Assembly (NCBI GenBank): GCA_014843695.1
Contig: CM026395.1
Span: 51,256,557 to 51,320,556, forward strand
Source: Archivesica marissinica
Taxonomy: Eukaryota; Mollusca; Bivalvia; Venerida; Vesicomyidae
Direction of reading: 5' to 3'
Length of the DNA stretch: 64,000 nucleotides
Part shown: positions 48,801-63,613 of the stretch, piece after piece
How positions within the stretch are numbered: position 1 is the first letter of the stretch
How the letters are laid out: each line of letters opens with the position of its first letter
Program-made: the position numbers and the translations under genes
Notes under the pieces: generated by a model
Told to the model about the DNA's origin: nothing
The model's input: the letters and a program-made list of their open reading frames with translations, nothing else
Databases searched by the model: none

Positions 48801-51800
48801 ATACAGAACATTGGGTACTTCACTATAAGTCATACAGATCATCGTGTACTTCTCTATATGTCATACAGATCATCGTTTACTTCTCTATATGTCATACAGA
48901 ACATTGTGTACTTCACTATATGTCATACAGACCATTGTGTACTTCTCTATATGTCATACAGATCATCGTGTACTTCTCTTTTTGTCATACAGAACCTTGT
49001 GTACTCCTCTATATATCATACAGAACAGTGTCTACTTCTCTATATGTCATACAGAACAGCGTGTACTTCTCTATATGTCATACAGAACATTGTGTACTTC
49101 TCTATATGACATACAGAACATTGTGTACTTCTCTATATGTCATACAGATCATCGTGTACTTCTCTATATGTCATACAGTACATTGTGTACTTCTCTATAT
49201 GTCATACAGAACAATGTGTACTTCTCTTTATGTCATACAGAACATTGTGTACTTCTCTATATGTCATACAGAACATTGTGTACTTCTCTATATGTCATAC
49301 AGAACATTGTGTACTTCTCTATATGTCAAACAGAACCTTGTGTACTTCTCTATATGTCATACAGAACCTTGTGTACTCCTCTATATGTCATACAGAACAT
49401 TGTGTACTTCTCTATATGTCATACAGATCATCGTGTACTTCTCTATATGTCACAGAGAACCTTGTGTACTTCTTTATATGTCATACAGATCACCGTGTAC
49501 CTCTCTATGTCATAAAGAACATTGTGTACTTCTCTATATGTCATACAAATCATTGTGTACTTCTCTTTATGTCATACAGAACCTTGTGTACTCCTATATA
49601 TGTCATACAGAACATTCTGTACTTCTCTATATGTCATATAGAACATCGTGTACTTCTCTATATGTCATACAGAACCTTGTGTACTTCTCTAAATGTCATA
49701 CAGAACATCGTGTACTTCTCTATATGTCATACAGAACATCGTGTACTTCTCTATATGTCATACAGAACATTCTGTACTTCTCTATATGTCATATAGAACA
49801 TTGTGTACTTCTCTATATGTCATACAGAACATCGTGTACTTCTCTATATGTCATACAGAACCTTGTGTATTCCTCTATATGCCATACAGAACCTTGTGTA
49901 CTCCTCTATATGTCATACAGACCATTCTGTACTTCTCTATATGTCATACAGAACATCGTGTACTTCTCTATATGTCATACATAACTTTGTGTACTTCTCT
50001 ATATGTCATACAGAACATTCTGTACTTCTCTATATGTCATATAGAACATCGTGTACTTCTCTATATGTCATACAGAACATTGTGTACTTCTCTATATGTC
50101 ATACAGAACATCGTGTACTTCTCTATATGTCATAGAGAACCTTGTGTACTTCTCTATATGTCATACAGAACCTTGTGTACTCCTCTATATGTCATACAGA
50201 ACATTGTGTACGTCTCTATATGTCATACAGATCACCATGTACCTCTCTATGTCATAAAGAACATTGTGTACTTCTCTATATGTCACACAGATCATCGTGT
50301 ACTTCTCTTTATGTCATACAGAACCTTGTGTACTCCTCTATATGTCATACAGAACATCGTGTACTTCTCTATATGTCATACAGAACCTTGTGTACTTCTC
50401 TATATGTCATATAGAACATCGTGTACTTCTCTATATGTCATACAGAACCTTGTGTACTTCTCTATATGTCATACAGAACATTCTGTACTTCTCTATATGT
50501 CATATAGAACATCGTGTACTTCTCTATATGTCATACAGAACCTTGTGTACTTCTCTATATGTCATACAGAACATCGTGTACTTCTCTATATGTCATACAG
50601 AACATCGTGTACTTCTCTATATGTCATACAGAACATTCTGTACTTCTCTATATGTCATACAGAACATCGTGTACTTCTCTATATGTCATACAGAACCTTG
50701 TGTATTCCTCTATATGCCATATAGAACCTTGTGTATTCCTCTATATGCCATACAGAACATTGTGTACTCCTCTATATGTCATACAGAACATTCTGTACTT
50801 CTCTATATGTCATAAAGAACATCGTGTACTTCTCTATATGTCATACAGAACCTTGTGTACTTCTCTATATGTCATTCAGAACATTCTGTACTTCTCTAAA
50901 TGTCATATAGAACATCATGTACTTCTCTATATGTCATACAGAACCTTGTGTACTCCTCTATATGGCATACAGAACCTTGTGTATTCCTCTATATGCCATA
51001 CAGAACAGTGTGTACTTCACTATATGTCATACAGAACATTGTGTACTTCTCTATATGTCATACAGAACCTTGTGTACTTCTCTATATGTCATACAGAACA
51101 TTCTGTACTTCTCTATATGTCATTTAGAACATCGTGTACTTCTCTATATGTCATACAGAACCTTGTGTATTCCTCTACATGCCATACAGAACAGTGTGTA
51201 CTTCACTATATGTCATACAGAACATTGTGTACTTCACTATATGTCATACAGATCATCGTGTACTTCTCTATATGTCATACAGATCATTGTGTACTCCTAT
51301 ATATGTCAAACAGAACCGTGTATACTCCTCTATATGTCATACAGAACCTTGTGTACTCCTTTATATGTCATACAGAACCTTGTGTACTCCTTTATATGTC
51401 ATACAGATCATTGTGTACTTCTCTTTATGTCATACAGAACCTTGTGTACTTCTCTTTATGTCATACAGAACCTTGTGTACTCCTCTATATGTCATACAGA
51501 CCCTTGTGTACTCCTCTATATGTCATACAGAACATTGTGCACTCCTATATATGTCATACAGAACATCGTGTACTTCTCTATATGTCATACAGAACATTGT
51601 GTACTTCTCTATATGTCATACAGATCATCGTGTACTTCTCTATATGTCATACAGATCATCGTGTACTTCTCTTTATGTCATACAGAACACTGTGTACTTC
51701 TCTTTATGTCATACAGAACATTGTGTACTTCTCTATATGTCATACAGAACATCGTGTACTTCTCTATATGTCATACAGAACATTGTGTACTTCTCTATAT

Positions 51801-54800
51801 GTCATACAGAACCTTGTGTACTTCTCTATATGTCATACAGAACATCGTGTACTTCTCTATATGTCATACAGAACCGTGTGTACTTCTCTATATGTCATAC
51901 AGAACATTCTGTACTTCTCTATATGTCTATAGAACATTGTGTACTTCTCTATATGTCATACAGAACCTTGTGTACTCCTCTATATGTCATACAGAACCTT
52001 GTGTATTCCTCTATATGTCATACAGAACATTGTGTACTTCTCTATATGTCATACAGAACATTGTGTACTTCTCTATATGTCATACAGAACATCGTGTACT
52101 TCTCTATATGTCATACAGATCATCGTGTACTTCTCTATATGTCATACAGAACCTTGTGTACTCCTCTATATGTCATACAGAACATTGTGTACTTCTCTAT
52201 ATGTCATACAGATCATCGTGTACTTCTCTATATGTCATACAGAACATTGTGTACTTCTCTATATGTCATACAGAACATTGTGTACTTCTCTATATGTCAT
52301 ACAGATCATCGTGTACTTCTCTATATGTCATACAGAACCTTGTGTACTTCTCTATATGTCATACAGAACCTTGTGTACTCCTCTATATGTCATACAGAAC
52401 ATTGTGTACTTCTCTATATGTCATACAGATCATTGTGTACTTCTCTATATGTCATACAGAACATTGTGTACTTCTCTATATGTCATACAGAACATTGTGT
52501 ACTTCTCTATATGTCATACAGAACATTGTGTACTTCTCTATATGTCATACAGAACATCGTGTACTTCTCTATATGTCATACAGAACCTTGTGTACTTCTC
52601 TATATGTCATACAGAACATTGTGTACTTCTCTATATGTCATACAGAACATTGTGTACTTCTCTATATGTCATACAGAACATTGTGTACTTCTCTATATGT
52701 CATACAGAACATTGTGTACTTCTCTATATGTCATACAGAACATCGTGTACTTCTCTATATGTCATACAGAACCTTGTGTACTCCTCTATATGTCATACAG
52801 AACATTGTGTATCCTCTATATGTCATACAGAACCTTGTGTACTTCTCTATATGTCATACAGAACATTGTGTACTTCTCTATATGTCATACAGATCATTGT
52901 GTACTTCTCTATATGTCATACAGAACATTGTGTACTTCTCTATATGTCATACAGAACTTGTGTACTTCTCTATATGTCATACAGAACATTGTGTACTTCT
53001 CTATATGTCATACAGAACCTGTGTACTTCTCTATATGTCATACAGAACATTGTGTACTTCTCTATATGTCATACAGATCATCGTGTACTTCTCTATATGT
53101 CATACAGAACATTGTGTACTTCTCTATATGTCATACAGATCATTGTGTACTTCTCTTTATGTCATACAGATCATCGTGTACTTCTCTATATGTCATACAG
53201 AACATTCTGTACTTCTCTATATGTCATGTAGAACATCGTGTACTTCTCTATATGTCATACAGAAGCTTGTGTACTCCTCTATATGTCATACAGAACCTTG
53301 TGTATTCCTCTATATGCCATACAGAACCTTGTGTACTCCTCTATATGTCATACAGAACATTGTGTACTTCTCTATATGTCATACAGATCATCGTGTACTT
53401 CTCTATATGTCATACAGAACATTGTGTACTTCTCTATATGTCATACAGATCATTGTGTACTTCTCTTTATGTCATACAGAACATTGTGTACTCCTCTATA
53501 TGTCATACAGAACATTGTGTACTTCTCTATATGTCATACAGATCATTGTGTACTTCTCTTTATGTCATACAGAATCTGGTGTACTCCTCTATATGTCATA
53601 CAGAACCTTGTGTACTCCTCTATATGTCATACAGAACATTGTGTACTTCTCTATATGTCATACAGAACATCGTGTACTTCTCTATATGTCATACAGAACA
53701 TTGTGTACTTCTCTATATGTCATACAGAACCTTGTGTACTCCTTTATATGTCATACAGATCATTGTTTACTCCTCAATATGTCATACAGATCATCGTGTA
53801 CTTCTCTATATGTCATACAGAACCTTGTGTACTCCTCTATATGTCATACAGAACCTTGTGTATTCCTCTACATGCCATACAGAACAGTGTGTACTTCACT
53901 ATATGTCATACAGAACATTGTGTACTTCACTATATGTCATAAAGATCATTGTGTACTCCTATATATGTCAAACAGAACCGTGTATACTCCTCTATATGTC
54001 ATACAGAACATTGTGTACTTCTCTATATGTCATACAGAACCTTGTGTACTCCTTTATATGTCAACAGAACCGTGTGTACTCCTTATATGTCATACAGATC
54101 ATTGTTTACTTTTGTTGATGTGTACTTCTCTATATGTCATACAGAACATTGTGTACTTCTCTATATGTCATACAGAACATTGTGTACTTCTCTATATGTC
54201 ATACAGAACATCGTGTACTTCTCTATATGTCAAACAGAACCTTGTGTACTTCTCTATATGTCATACAGAACCTTGTGTATCCCTCTATATGTCATACAGA
54301 ACCTTGTGTATTCCTCTATATGCCTTACAGAACCTTGTGTACTTCTCTATATGTCATACAGAACCTTGTGTACTCCTCTATATGTCATACAGAACCTTGT
54401 GTATTTCTCTATATGCCATACAGAACAGTGTGTACTTCACTATATGTCATACAGAACATTGTGTACTTCTCTATATGTCATACAGAACATTGTGTACTTC
54501 TCTATATGTCATACAGAACATTCTGTACTTCTCTATATGTCATACAGAACATTGTGTACTTCTCTATATGTCATACAGAACATCGTGTACTTCTCTATAT
54601 GTCATACAGAACCTTGTGTACTCCTTTATATGTCATACAGATCATTGTTTACTCCTCAATATGTCATACAGATCATCGTGTACTTCTCTATATGTCATAC
54701 AGAACATTGTGTACTTCTCTATATGTCATACAGAACATTGTGTACTTCTCTATATGTCATACAGAACATTGTGTACTTCTCTATATGTCATACAGAACAT

Positions 54801-57800
54801 CGTGTACTTCTCTATATGTCATACAGAACCTTGTGTACTTCTCTATATGTCATACAGAACCTTGTGTATCCCTCTATATGTCATACAGAACCTTGTGTAT
54901 TCCTCTATATGCCTTACAGACCTTGTGTACTCCTCTATATGTCATACAGAACATTCTGTACTTCTCTATATGTCATACAGATCATCGTGTACTTCTCTAT
55001 ATGTCATACAGAACCTTGTGTATCCTCTATATGTCATACAGAACCTTGTGTATTCCTCTATATGCCTTACAGAACCTTGTGTACTCCTCTATATGTCATA
55101 CAGAACATTCTGTACTTCTCTATATGTCATACAGATCATCGTGTACTTCTCTATGTGTCATACAGAACCTTGTGTACTTCTCTATATGTCATACAGAACA
55201 TTCTGTACTTCTCTATATGTCATATAGAACATCATGAACTTCTCTATATGTCATACAGAACCTTGTGTACTCCTCTATATGGCATACAGAACCTTGTGTA
55301 TTTCTCTATATGCCATACAGAACAGTGTGTACTTCACTATATGTCATACAGAACATTGTGTACTTCTCTATATGTCATACAGAACATTCTGTACTTCTCT
55401 ATATGTCATATAGAACATCGTGTACTTCTCTATATGTCATACAGAACACTGTGTACTTCTCGTTATGTCATACAGAACATTGTGTACTTCTCTATATGTC
55501 ATACAGAACATTGTGTACTTCTCTATATGTCATACAGAACATCGTGTAGTTCTCTATATGTCATACAGAACCTTGTGTATTCCTCTATATGTCATACAGA
55601 ACATTTTGTACTTCTCTATATGTCATACAGAACGCTGTGTACTTCTCTATATGTCATACAGAACATTGTGTACTTCTCTATATGTCATACAGAACATTGT
55701 GTACTTCTCTATATGTCATACAGAACATCGTGTACTTCTCTATATGTCAAACAGAACCTTGTGTATTCCTCTATATGCCATACAGAACCTTGTGTACTTC
55801 TCTATATGTCATACAGAACCTTGTGTACTCCTCTACATGCCATACAGAACAGTGTGTACTTCACTATATGTCATACAGAATATTGTGTACTTCACTATAT
55901 GTCATACAGATCATTGTGTACTTCTCTATATGTCAAACAGAACCGTGTATACTCCTCTATATGTCATACAGAACCTTGTGTACTTCTCTATATGTCATAC
56001 AGAACCTTGTGTACTCCTTTATATGTCAAACAGAACCTTGTGTACTCCTTTATATGTCATACAGAACATTGTGTACTTCTCTATATGTCATACAGAACAT
56101 TGTGTACTCCTTTATGTCATACAGAACATTGTGTACTCCTTTATGTCATACAGAACATTGTGTACTTCTCTTTATGTCATACAGAACATTGTGTACTTCT
56201 CTATATGTCATACAGAACCTTGTGTACTCCTATATATGTCATACAGAACCTTGTGTACTCCTTTATATGTCATACAGATCATTGTTTACTCCTCAATATG
56301 TCATACAGATCATCGTGTACTTCTATATATGTCATACAGAACATTGTGTACTTCTCTATATGTCATACAGAACAGTGTGTACTTCTCAATATGTCATACA
56401 GATCATCGTGTACTTCTCTATATGTCATACAGAACATTGTGTACTTCTCTATATGTCATACAGAACACTGTGTACTTCTCTTTATGTCATACAGAACATT
56501 GTGTACTTCTCTATCTGTCATACAGAACCTTGTGTATCCCTCTATATGTCATACAGAACATCGTGTACTTCTCTATATGTCAAACAGAACCTTGTGTACT
56601 TCTCTATATGTCATACAGAACATTGTGTACTTCTCTATATGTCATACAGAACATTGTGTACTTCTCTATATGCCATAGAGAACAGTGTGTACTTCACTAT
56701 ATGTCATATAGAACATTGTGTACTTCTCTATATGTCATACAGAACCTTGTGTACTTCTCTATATGTCATACAGAACATTCTGTACTTCTCTATATGTCAT
56801 ACAGAACATCGTGTACTTCTCTATATGTCATACAGAACCTTGTGTACTTCTCTATATGTCATACAGATCCTTGTGTACCCCTCTATATGTCATACAGAAT
56901 CTTGTGTATTCCTCTATATGTCATACAGAACACTGTGTACTTCTCTTTATGTCATACAGAACATTGTGTACTCCTCTATATGTCATACAGAACCTGGTGA
57001 ATTCCTCTATATGCCATACAGAACCTTGTGTACTCCTCTACATGTCATACAGAACATTCTGTACTTCTCTATATGTCATACAGAACATCGTGTACTTCTC
57101 TATATGTCATACAGAACCTTGTGTACTCCTCTATATGTCATACAGAACCTTGTGTATTCCTCTACATGCCATACAGAACAGTGTGTACTTCACTATATGT
57201 CATACAGAACATTGTGTACTTCACTATATGTCATACAGATCATTGTGTACTCCTATATATGTCAAACAGAACCGTGTATACTCCTCTATATGTCATACAG
57301 AACCTTGTGTACTCCTTTATATGTCATACAGAACCTTGTGTACTTCTCTATATGTCATACAGAACACTGTGTACTTCTCTTTATTTCATACAGAACATTG
57401 TGTACTTCTCTATATGTCATACAGAACATTGTGTACCTCTCTATATGTCATACAGAACATCGTGTACTTCTCTATATGTCAAACAGAACCTTCTGTACTT
57501 CTCTATATGTCATACAGATCCTTGTGTACCCCTCTATATGTCATACAGAACCTTGCGTATTCCTCTATATGCCTTACAGAACATTCTGTACTTCTCTATA
57601 TGTCATACAGATCATCGTGTACTTCTCTATATGTCATACAGAACCTTGTGTACTTCTCTATATGTCATACAGAACATTCTGTACTTCTCTATATGTCATA
57701 TAGAACATCGTGTACTTCTCTATATGTCATACAGAACCTTGTGTACTCCTCTATATGGCATACAGAACCTTATGTATTTCTCTATATGCCATACAGAACA

Positions 57801-60800
57801 GTGTGTACTTCACTATATGTCATACAGAACATTGTGTACTTCTCTATATGTCATACAGAACCTTGTGTACTTCTCTATATGTCATACAGACCATTCTGTA
57901 CTTCTCTATATGTCATATAGAACATCGTGTACTTCTCTATATGTCATACAGAACCTTGTGTATTCCTCTATATGTCATACAGAACATTGGTACTTCTCTA
58001 TATGTCATACAGAACACTGTGTACTTCTCTATATGTCATACAGAACATTGTGTACTTCTCTATATGTCATACAGAACATCGTGTACTTCTCTATATGTCA
58101 TACAGAACCATGTGTACTCCTCTATATGTCATACAGAACCTTGTGTATTCCTCTATATGTCATTCAGAACCTTGTGTACTCCTCTATATGTCATACAGAA
58201 CCTTGTGTACTCCTCTATATGTCATACAGAACATTGTGTACTTCTCTATATGTCAAACAGATCATTGTGTACTTCTCTATGTGTTATACAGAACCTTGTG
58301 TACTTCACTATATGTCATACAGAACCTTGTGTACTTCTCTATATGTCATACAGAACATCGTGTACTTCTCTATATGTCATACAGAACATCGTGTACTTCT
58401 CTTTATGTCATACAGAACCTTGTGTACTCCTCTATATGTCATACAGAACATTGTGTACTTCTCTATATGTCATACAGATCATCGTGTACTCCTCTATATG
58501 TCATACAGAACCTTGTGTACTCCTCTATATGTCATACAGAACATTGTGTACTCCTCTATATGTCATACAGAACATTGTGTACTTCTCTATATGTCATACA
58601 GATCATTGTGTACTTCTCTATATGTCATACAGAACCTTGTGTACTCCTCTATATGTCATACAGAACATTGTGTACTTCTCTATATGTCATACAGATCATT
58701 GTGTACTTCTCTATATGTCATACAGAACCTTGTGTACTTCTCTATATGTCATACAGATCATTGTGTACTTCTCTATATGTTATACAGAACATTGTGTACT
58801 CCTCTATATGTCATACAGAACCTTGTGTATTCCTCTATATGCCATACAGAACATTGTGTACTTCACTATATGTCATACAGAACATTGTGTACTTCACTAT
58901 ATGTCATACAGATCATCGTGTACTTCTCTATATGTCATACAGATCATTGTGTACTCCTATATATGTCATACAGAACCGTGTATACTCCTCTATATGTCAT
59001 ACAGAACCTTGTAAACTCCTTTATATGTCATACAGAACCTTGTGTACTTCTCTATATGTCATACAGAACCTTGTGCTTCTCTATATGTCATACAGAACCT
59101 TGTGTACTCTATATATATGTCATATAGAACCTTGTGTATTCCTCTATATGCCATACAGAACATTGTGTACTTCTCTATATGTCATACAGAACATTGTGTA
59201 CTTCTCTATATGTCATACAGATCATTGTGTACTTCTCTATATGTCATACAGAACATTGTGTACTTCTCTATATGTCATACAGAACCTTGTGCTTCTCTAT
59301 ATGTCATACAGAACCTTGTGTACTTCTCTATATGTCATACAGAACATCGTGTACTTCTCTATATGTCATACAGAACCGTGTGTACTTCTCTATATATCAT
59401 ACAGAACATTCTGTACTTCTCTATATGTCATATAGAACATAGTGTACTTCTCTATATGTCATACAGAACCTTGTGTACTCCTCTATATGTCATACAGAAC
59501 CTTGTGTATTCCTCTATATGCCATACAGAACATTGTGTACTTCACTATATGTCATACAGAACATTGTGTACTTCACTATATGTCATACAGATCATCGTGT
59601 ACTTCTCTTGATGTCATACAGAACCTTGTGTACTCCTCTATATGTCATACAGAACATTGTGTACTTCTCTATATGTCATACAGAACATCGTGTACTTCTC
59701 TATATGTCATACAGAACATTGTGTACTTCTCTATATGTCATACAGAACATTGTGTACTTCTCTATATGTCATACAGATCATCGTATACTTCTCTTTATGT
59801 CATACAGAACCTTGTGTACTCCTCTATATGTCATACAGAACATTGTGTACTTCTCTATATGTCATACAGATCATCGTGTACTCCTCTATATGTCATACAG
59901 AACCTTGTGTACTCCTCTATATGTCATACAGAACATTGTGTACTTCTCTATATGTCATACAGATCATTGTGTACTTCTCTATATGTTATACAGAACATTG
60001 TGTACTTCTCTATATGTCAAACAGAACCTTGTGCTTCTCTATATGTCATACAGAACCTTGTGTACTCCTCTATATGTCATACAGAACCTTGTGTATTCCT
60101 CTATATGCCATACAGAACATTGTGTACTTCACTATATGTCATACAGACCATTGTGTACTTCTCTATATGTCATACAGATAATTGTGTACTTCTCTTTATG
60201 TCATACAGAACCTTGTGTACTCCTCTATATGTCATACAGAACATTGTGTACTTCTCTATATGTCATAAAGATCATTGTGTACTTCTCTATATGTTATACA
60301 GAACCTTGTGTACTTCACTATATGTCATACAGAACCTTGTGTACTTCTCTATATGTCATACAGAACATCGTGTACTTCTCTATATGTCATACAGAACATC
60401 GTGTACTTCTCTATATGTCATACAGAACATCGTGTACTTCTCTTTATGTCATACAGAACATCGTGTACTTCTCTATATGTCATACAGAACCTTGTGTACT
60501 TCTCTATATGTCATACAGAACCTTGTGTACTTCTCTATATGTCATACAGAACATCGTGTACTTCTCTATATGTCATACAGAACCGTGTGTACTTCTCTAT
60601 ATGTCATACAGAACATTCTGTACTTCTCTATATGTCATATAGAACATAGTGTACTTCTCTATATGTCATACAGAACCTTGTGTACTCCTCTATATGTCAT
60701 ACAGAACCTTGTGTATTCCTCTATATGCCATACAGAACATTGTGTACTTCACTATATGTCATACAGATCATTGTGTACTTCACTATATGTCATACAGAAC

Positions 60801-61482
60801 ATTGTGTACTTCTCTATATGTCATACAGATCATCGTGTACTTCTCTATATGTCATACAGAACCTTGTGTACTTCTCTATATGTCATACAGAACCTTGTGT
60901 ACTCCTCTATATGTCATACAGAACCTTGTGTACTCCTCTATATGTCATACAGAACATTGTGTACTTCTCTAGATGTCATACAGATCATTGTGTACTTCTC
61001 TTTATGTCATACAGAACCTTGTGTACTCCTCTATATGTCATACAGAACATTGTGTACTTCTCTATATGTCATACAGATCATTGTGTACTTCTCTATATGT
61101 CATACAGAACCTTGTGTACTTCTCTATATGTCATACAGAACATTGTGTACTTCTCTATATGTCAAACAGAACCTTGTCCTTCTCTATATGTCATACAGAA
61201 CCTTGTGTACTCCTCTATATGTCATACAGAACCTTGTGTATTCCTCTATATGCCATACAGAACTTGTGTACTTCTCTATATGTCATACAGAACATTGTGT
61301 ACTTCTCTATATGTCATACAGAACATTGTGTACTTCTCTATATGTCATACAGAACATTGTGTACTTCTCTATATGTCATACAGAACATTGTGTACTTCTC
61401 TATATGTCATACAGAACCTTGTGTACTTCTCTATATGTCATACAGAACATTCTGTACTTCTCTATATGTCATATAGAACATC

Positions 61483-61941
61483 GTGTACTTCTCTATATGT
61501 CATACAGAACCTTGTGTACTCCTCTATATGTCATACAGAACCTTGTGTATTCCTCTATATGCCATACAGAACCGTGTGTACTCCTCTATATGTCATACAG
61601 AACATTCTGTACTTCTCTATATGTCATACAGAACATCGTGTACTTCTCTATATGTCATACCGATCATCGTGTACTTCTCTTGATGTCATACAGAACCTTG
61701 TGTACTCCTCTATATGTCAAACAGAACATTGTGTACTTCTCTATATGTCATACAGATCATCGTGTACTTCTCTATATGTCATACAGAACATCGTGTACTT
61801 CTCTATATGTCATACAGAACATTGTGTACTTCTCTATATGTCATACAGAACAGTGTGTACTTCTCAATATGTCATACAGATCATCGTGTACTTCTCTATA
61901 TGTCATACAGAACATTCTGTACTTCTCTATATGTCATATAG
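61483..61941. repeat. Recurrent satellite block, copy 3
   Basis: Same variant order and length as 33,966-34,424, displaced by 27,517 bp, including the rare cataccgatcatcg. Confidence 0.8.
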
Positions 61942-63154
61942 AACATCGTGTACTTCTCTATATGTCATACAGACGCTTGTGTACTCCTCTATATGTCATA
62001 CAGAACCTTGTGTATTCCTCTATATGCCATTAAGAACATTGTGTACTTCACTATATGTCATACAGAACATTGTGTACTTCTCTATATGTCATACAGAACC
62101 TTGTGTACTTCTCTATATGTCATACAGAACATCGTGTACTTCTCTATATGTCATACAGAACCGTGTGTACTTCTCTATATGTCATACAGAACCTTGTGTA
62201 CTCCTCTATATGTCATACAGAACCTTGTGTATTCCTCTATATGCCATACAGAACATTGTGTACTTCACTATATGTCATACAGAACATTGTGTACTTCTCT
62301 ATATGTCATACAGATCATCGTGTACTTCTCTATATGTCATACAGATCATCGTGTACTTCTCTTTATGTCATACAGAACCTTGTGTACTCCTCTATATGTC
62401 ATACAGAACATTGTGTACTTCTCTATATGTCATACAGATCATCGTGTACTTCTCTATATGTCATACAGAACATTGTGTACTTCTCTATATGTCATACAGA
62501 ACATTGTGTACTTCTCTATATGTCATACAGAACATTGTGTACTTCTCTATATGTCATACAGAACCTTGTGTACTTCTCTATATGTCATACAGAACCTTGT
62601 GTACTCCTCTATATGTCATACAGAACATTGTGTACTTCTCTATATGTCATACAGATCATTGTGTACTTCTCTATATGTCATACAGAACATTGTGTACTCC
62701 TCTATATGTCATACAGAACATTGTGTACTTCTCTATATGTCATACAGATCATTGTGTACTTCTCTATATGTCATACAGAACATTGTGTACTTCTCTATAT
62801 GTCAAACAGAACCTTGTCCTTCTCTATATGTCATACAGAACCTTGTGTACTCCTCTATATGTCATACAGAACCTTGTGTATTCCTCTATATGCCATACAG
62901 AACATTGTGTACTTCAATATATGTCATACAGAACCTTGTGTACTTCTCTATATGTCATACAGAACATCGTGTACTTCTCTATATGTCATACAGAACATCG
63001 TGTACCTCTCTATATGTCATACAGAACATTCTGTACTTCTCTATATGTCATATAGAACATTGTGTACTTCTCTATATGTCATACAGAACCTTGTGTACTT
63101 CTCTATATGTCATACAGAACATTCTGTACTTCTCTATATGTCATATAGAACATC

Positions 63155-63613
63155 GTGTACTTCTCTATATGTCATACAGAACCTTGTGTACTCCTCTATA
63201 TGTCATACAGAACCTTGTGTATTCCTCTATATGCCATACAGAACCGTGTGTACTCCTCTATATGTCATACAGAACATTCTGTACTTCTCTATATGTCATA
63301 CAGAACATCGTGTACTTCTCTATATGTCATACAGATCATCGTGTACTTCTCTTGATGTCATACAGAACCTTGTGTACTCCTCTATATGTCAAACAGAACA
63401 TTGTGTACTTCTCTATATGTCATACAGATCATCGTGTACTTCTCTATATGTCATACAGAACATCGTGTACTTCTCTATATGTCATACAGAACATTGTGTA
63501 CTTCTCTATATGTCATACAGAACAGTGTGTACTTCTCAATATGTCATACAGATCATCGTGTACTTCTCTATATGTCATACAGAACATTCTGTACTTCTCT
63601 ATATGTCATATAG
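63155..63613. repeat. Recurrent satellite block, copy 4
   Basis: Same variant order and length, displaced 1,672 bp (54 units minus 2 bp) from copy 3, so copies 3 and 4 form a local tandem duplication. Confidence 0.8.
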
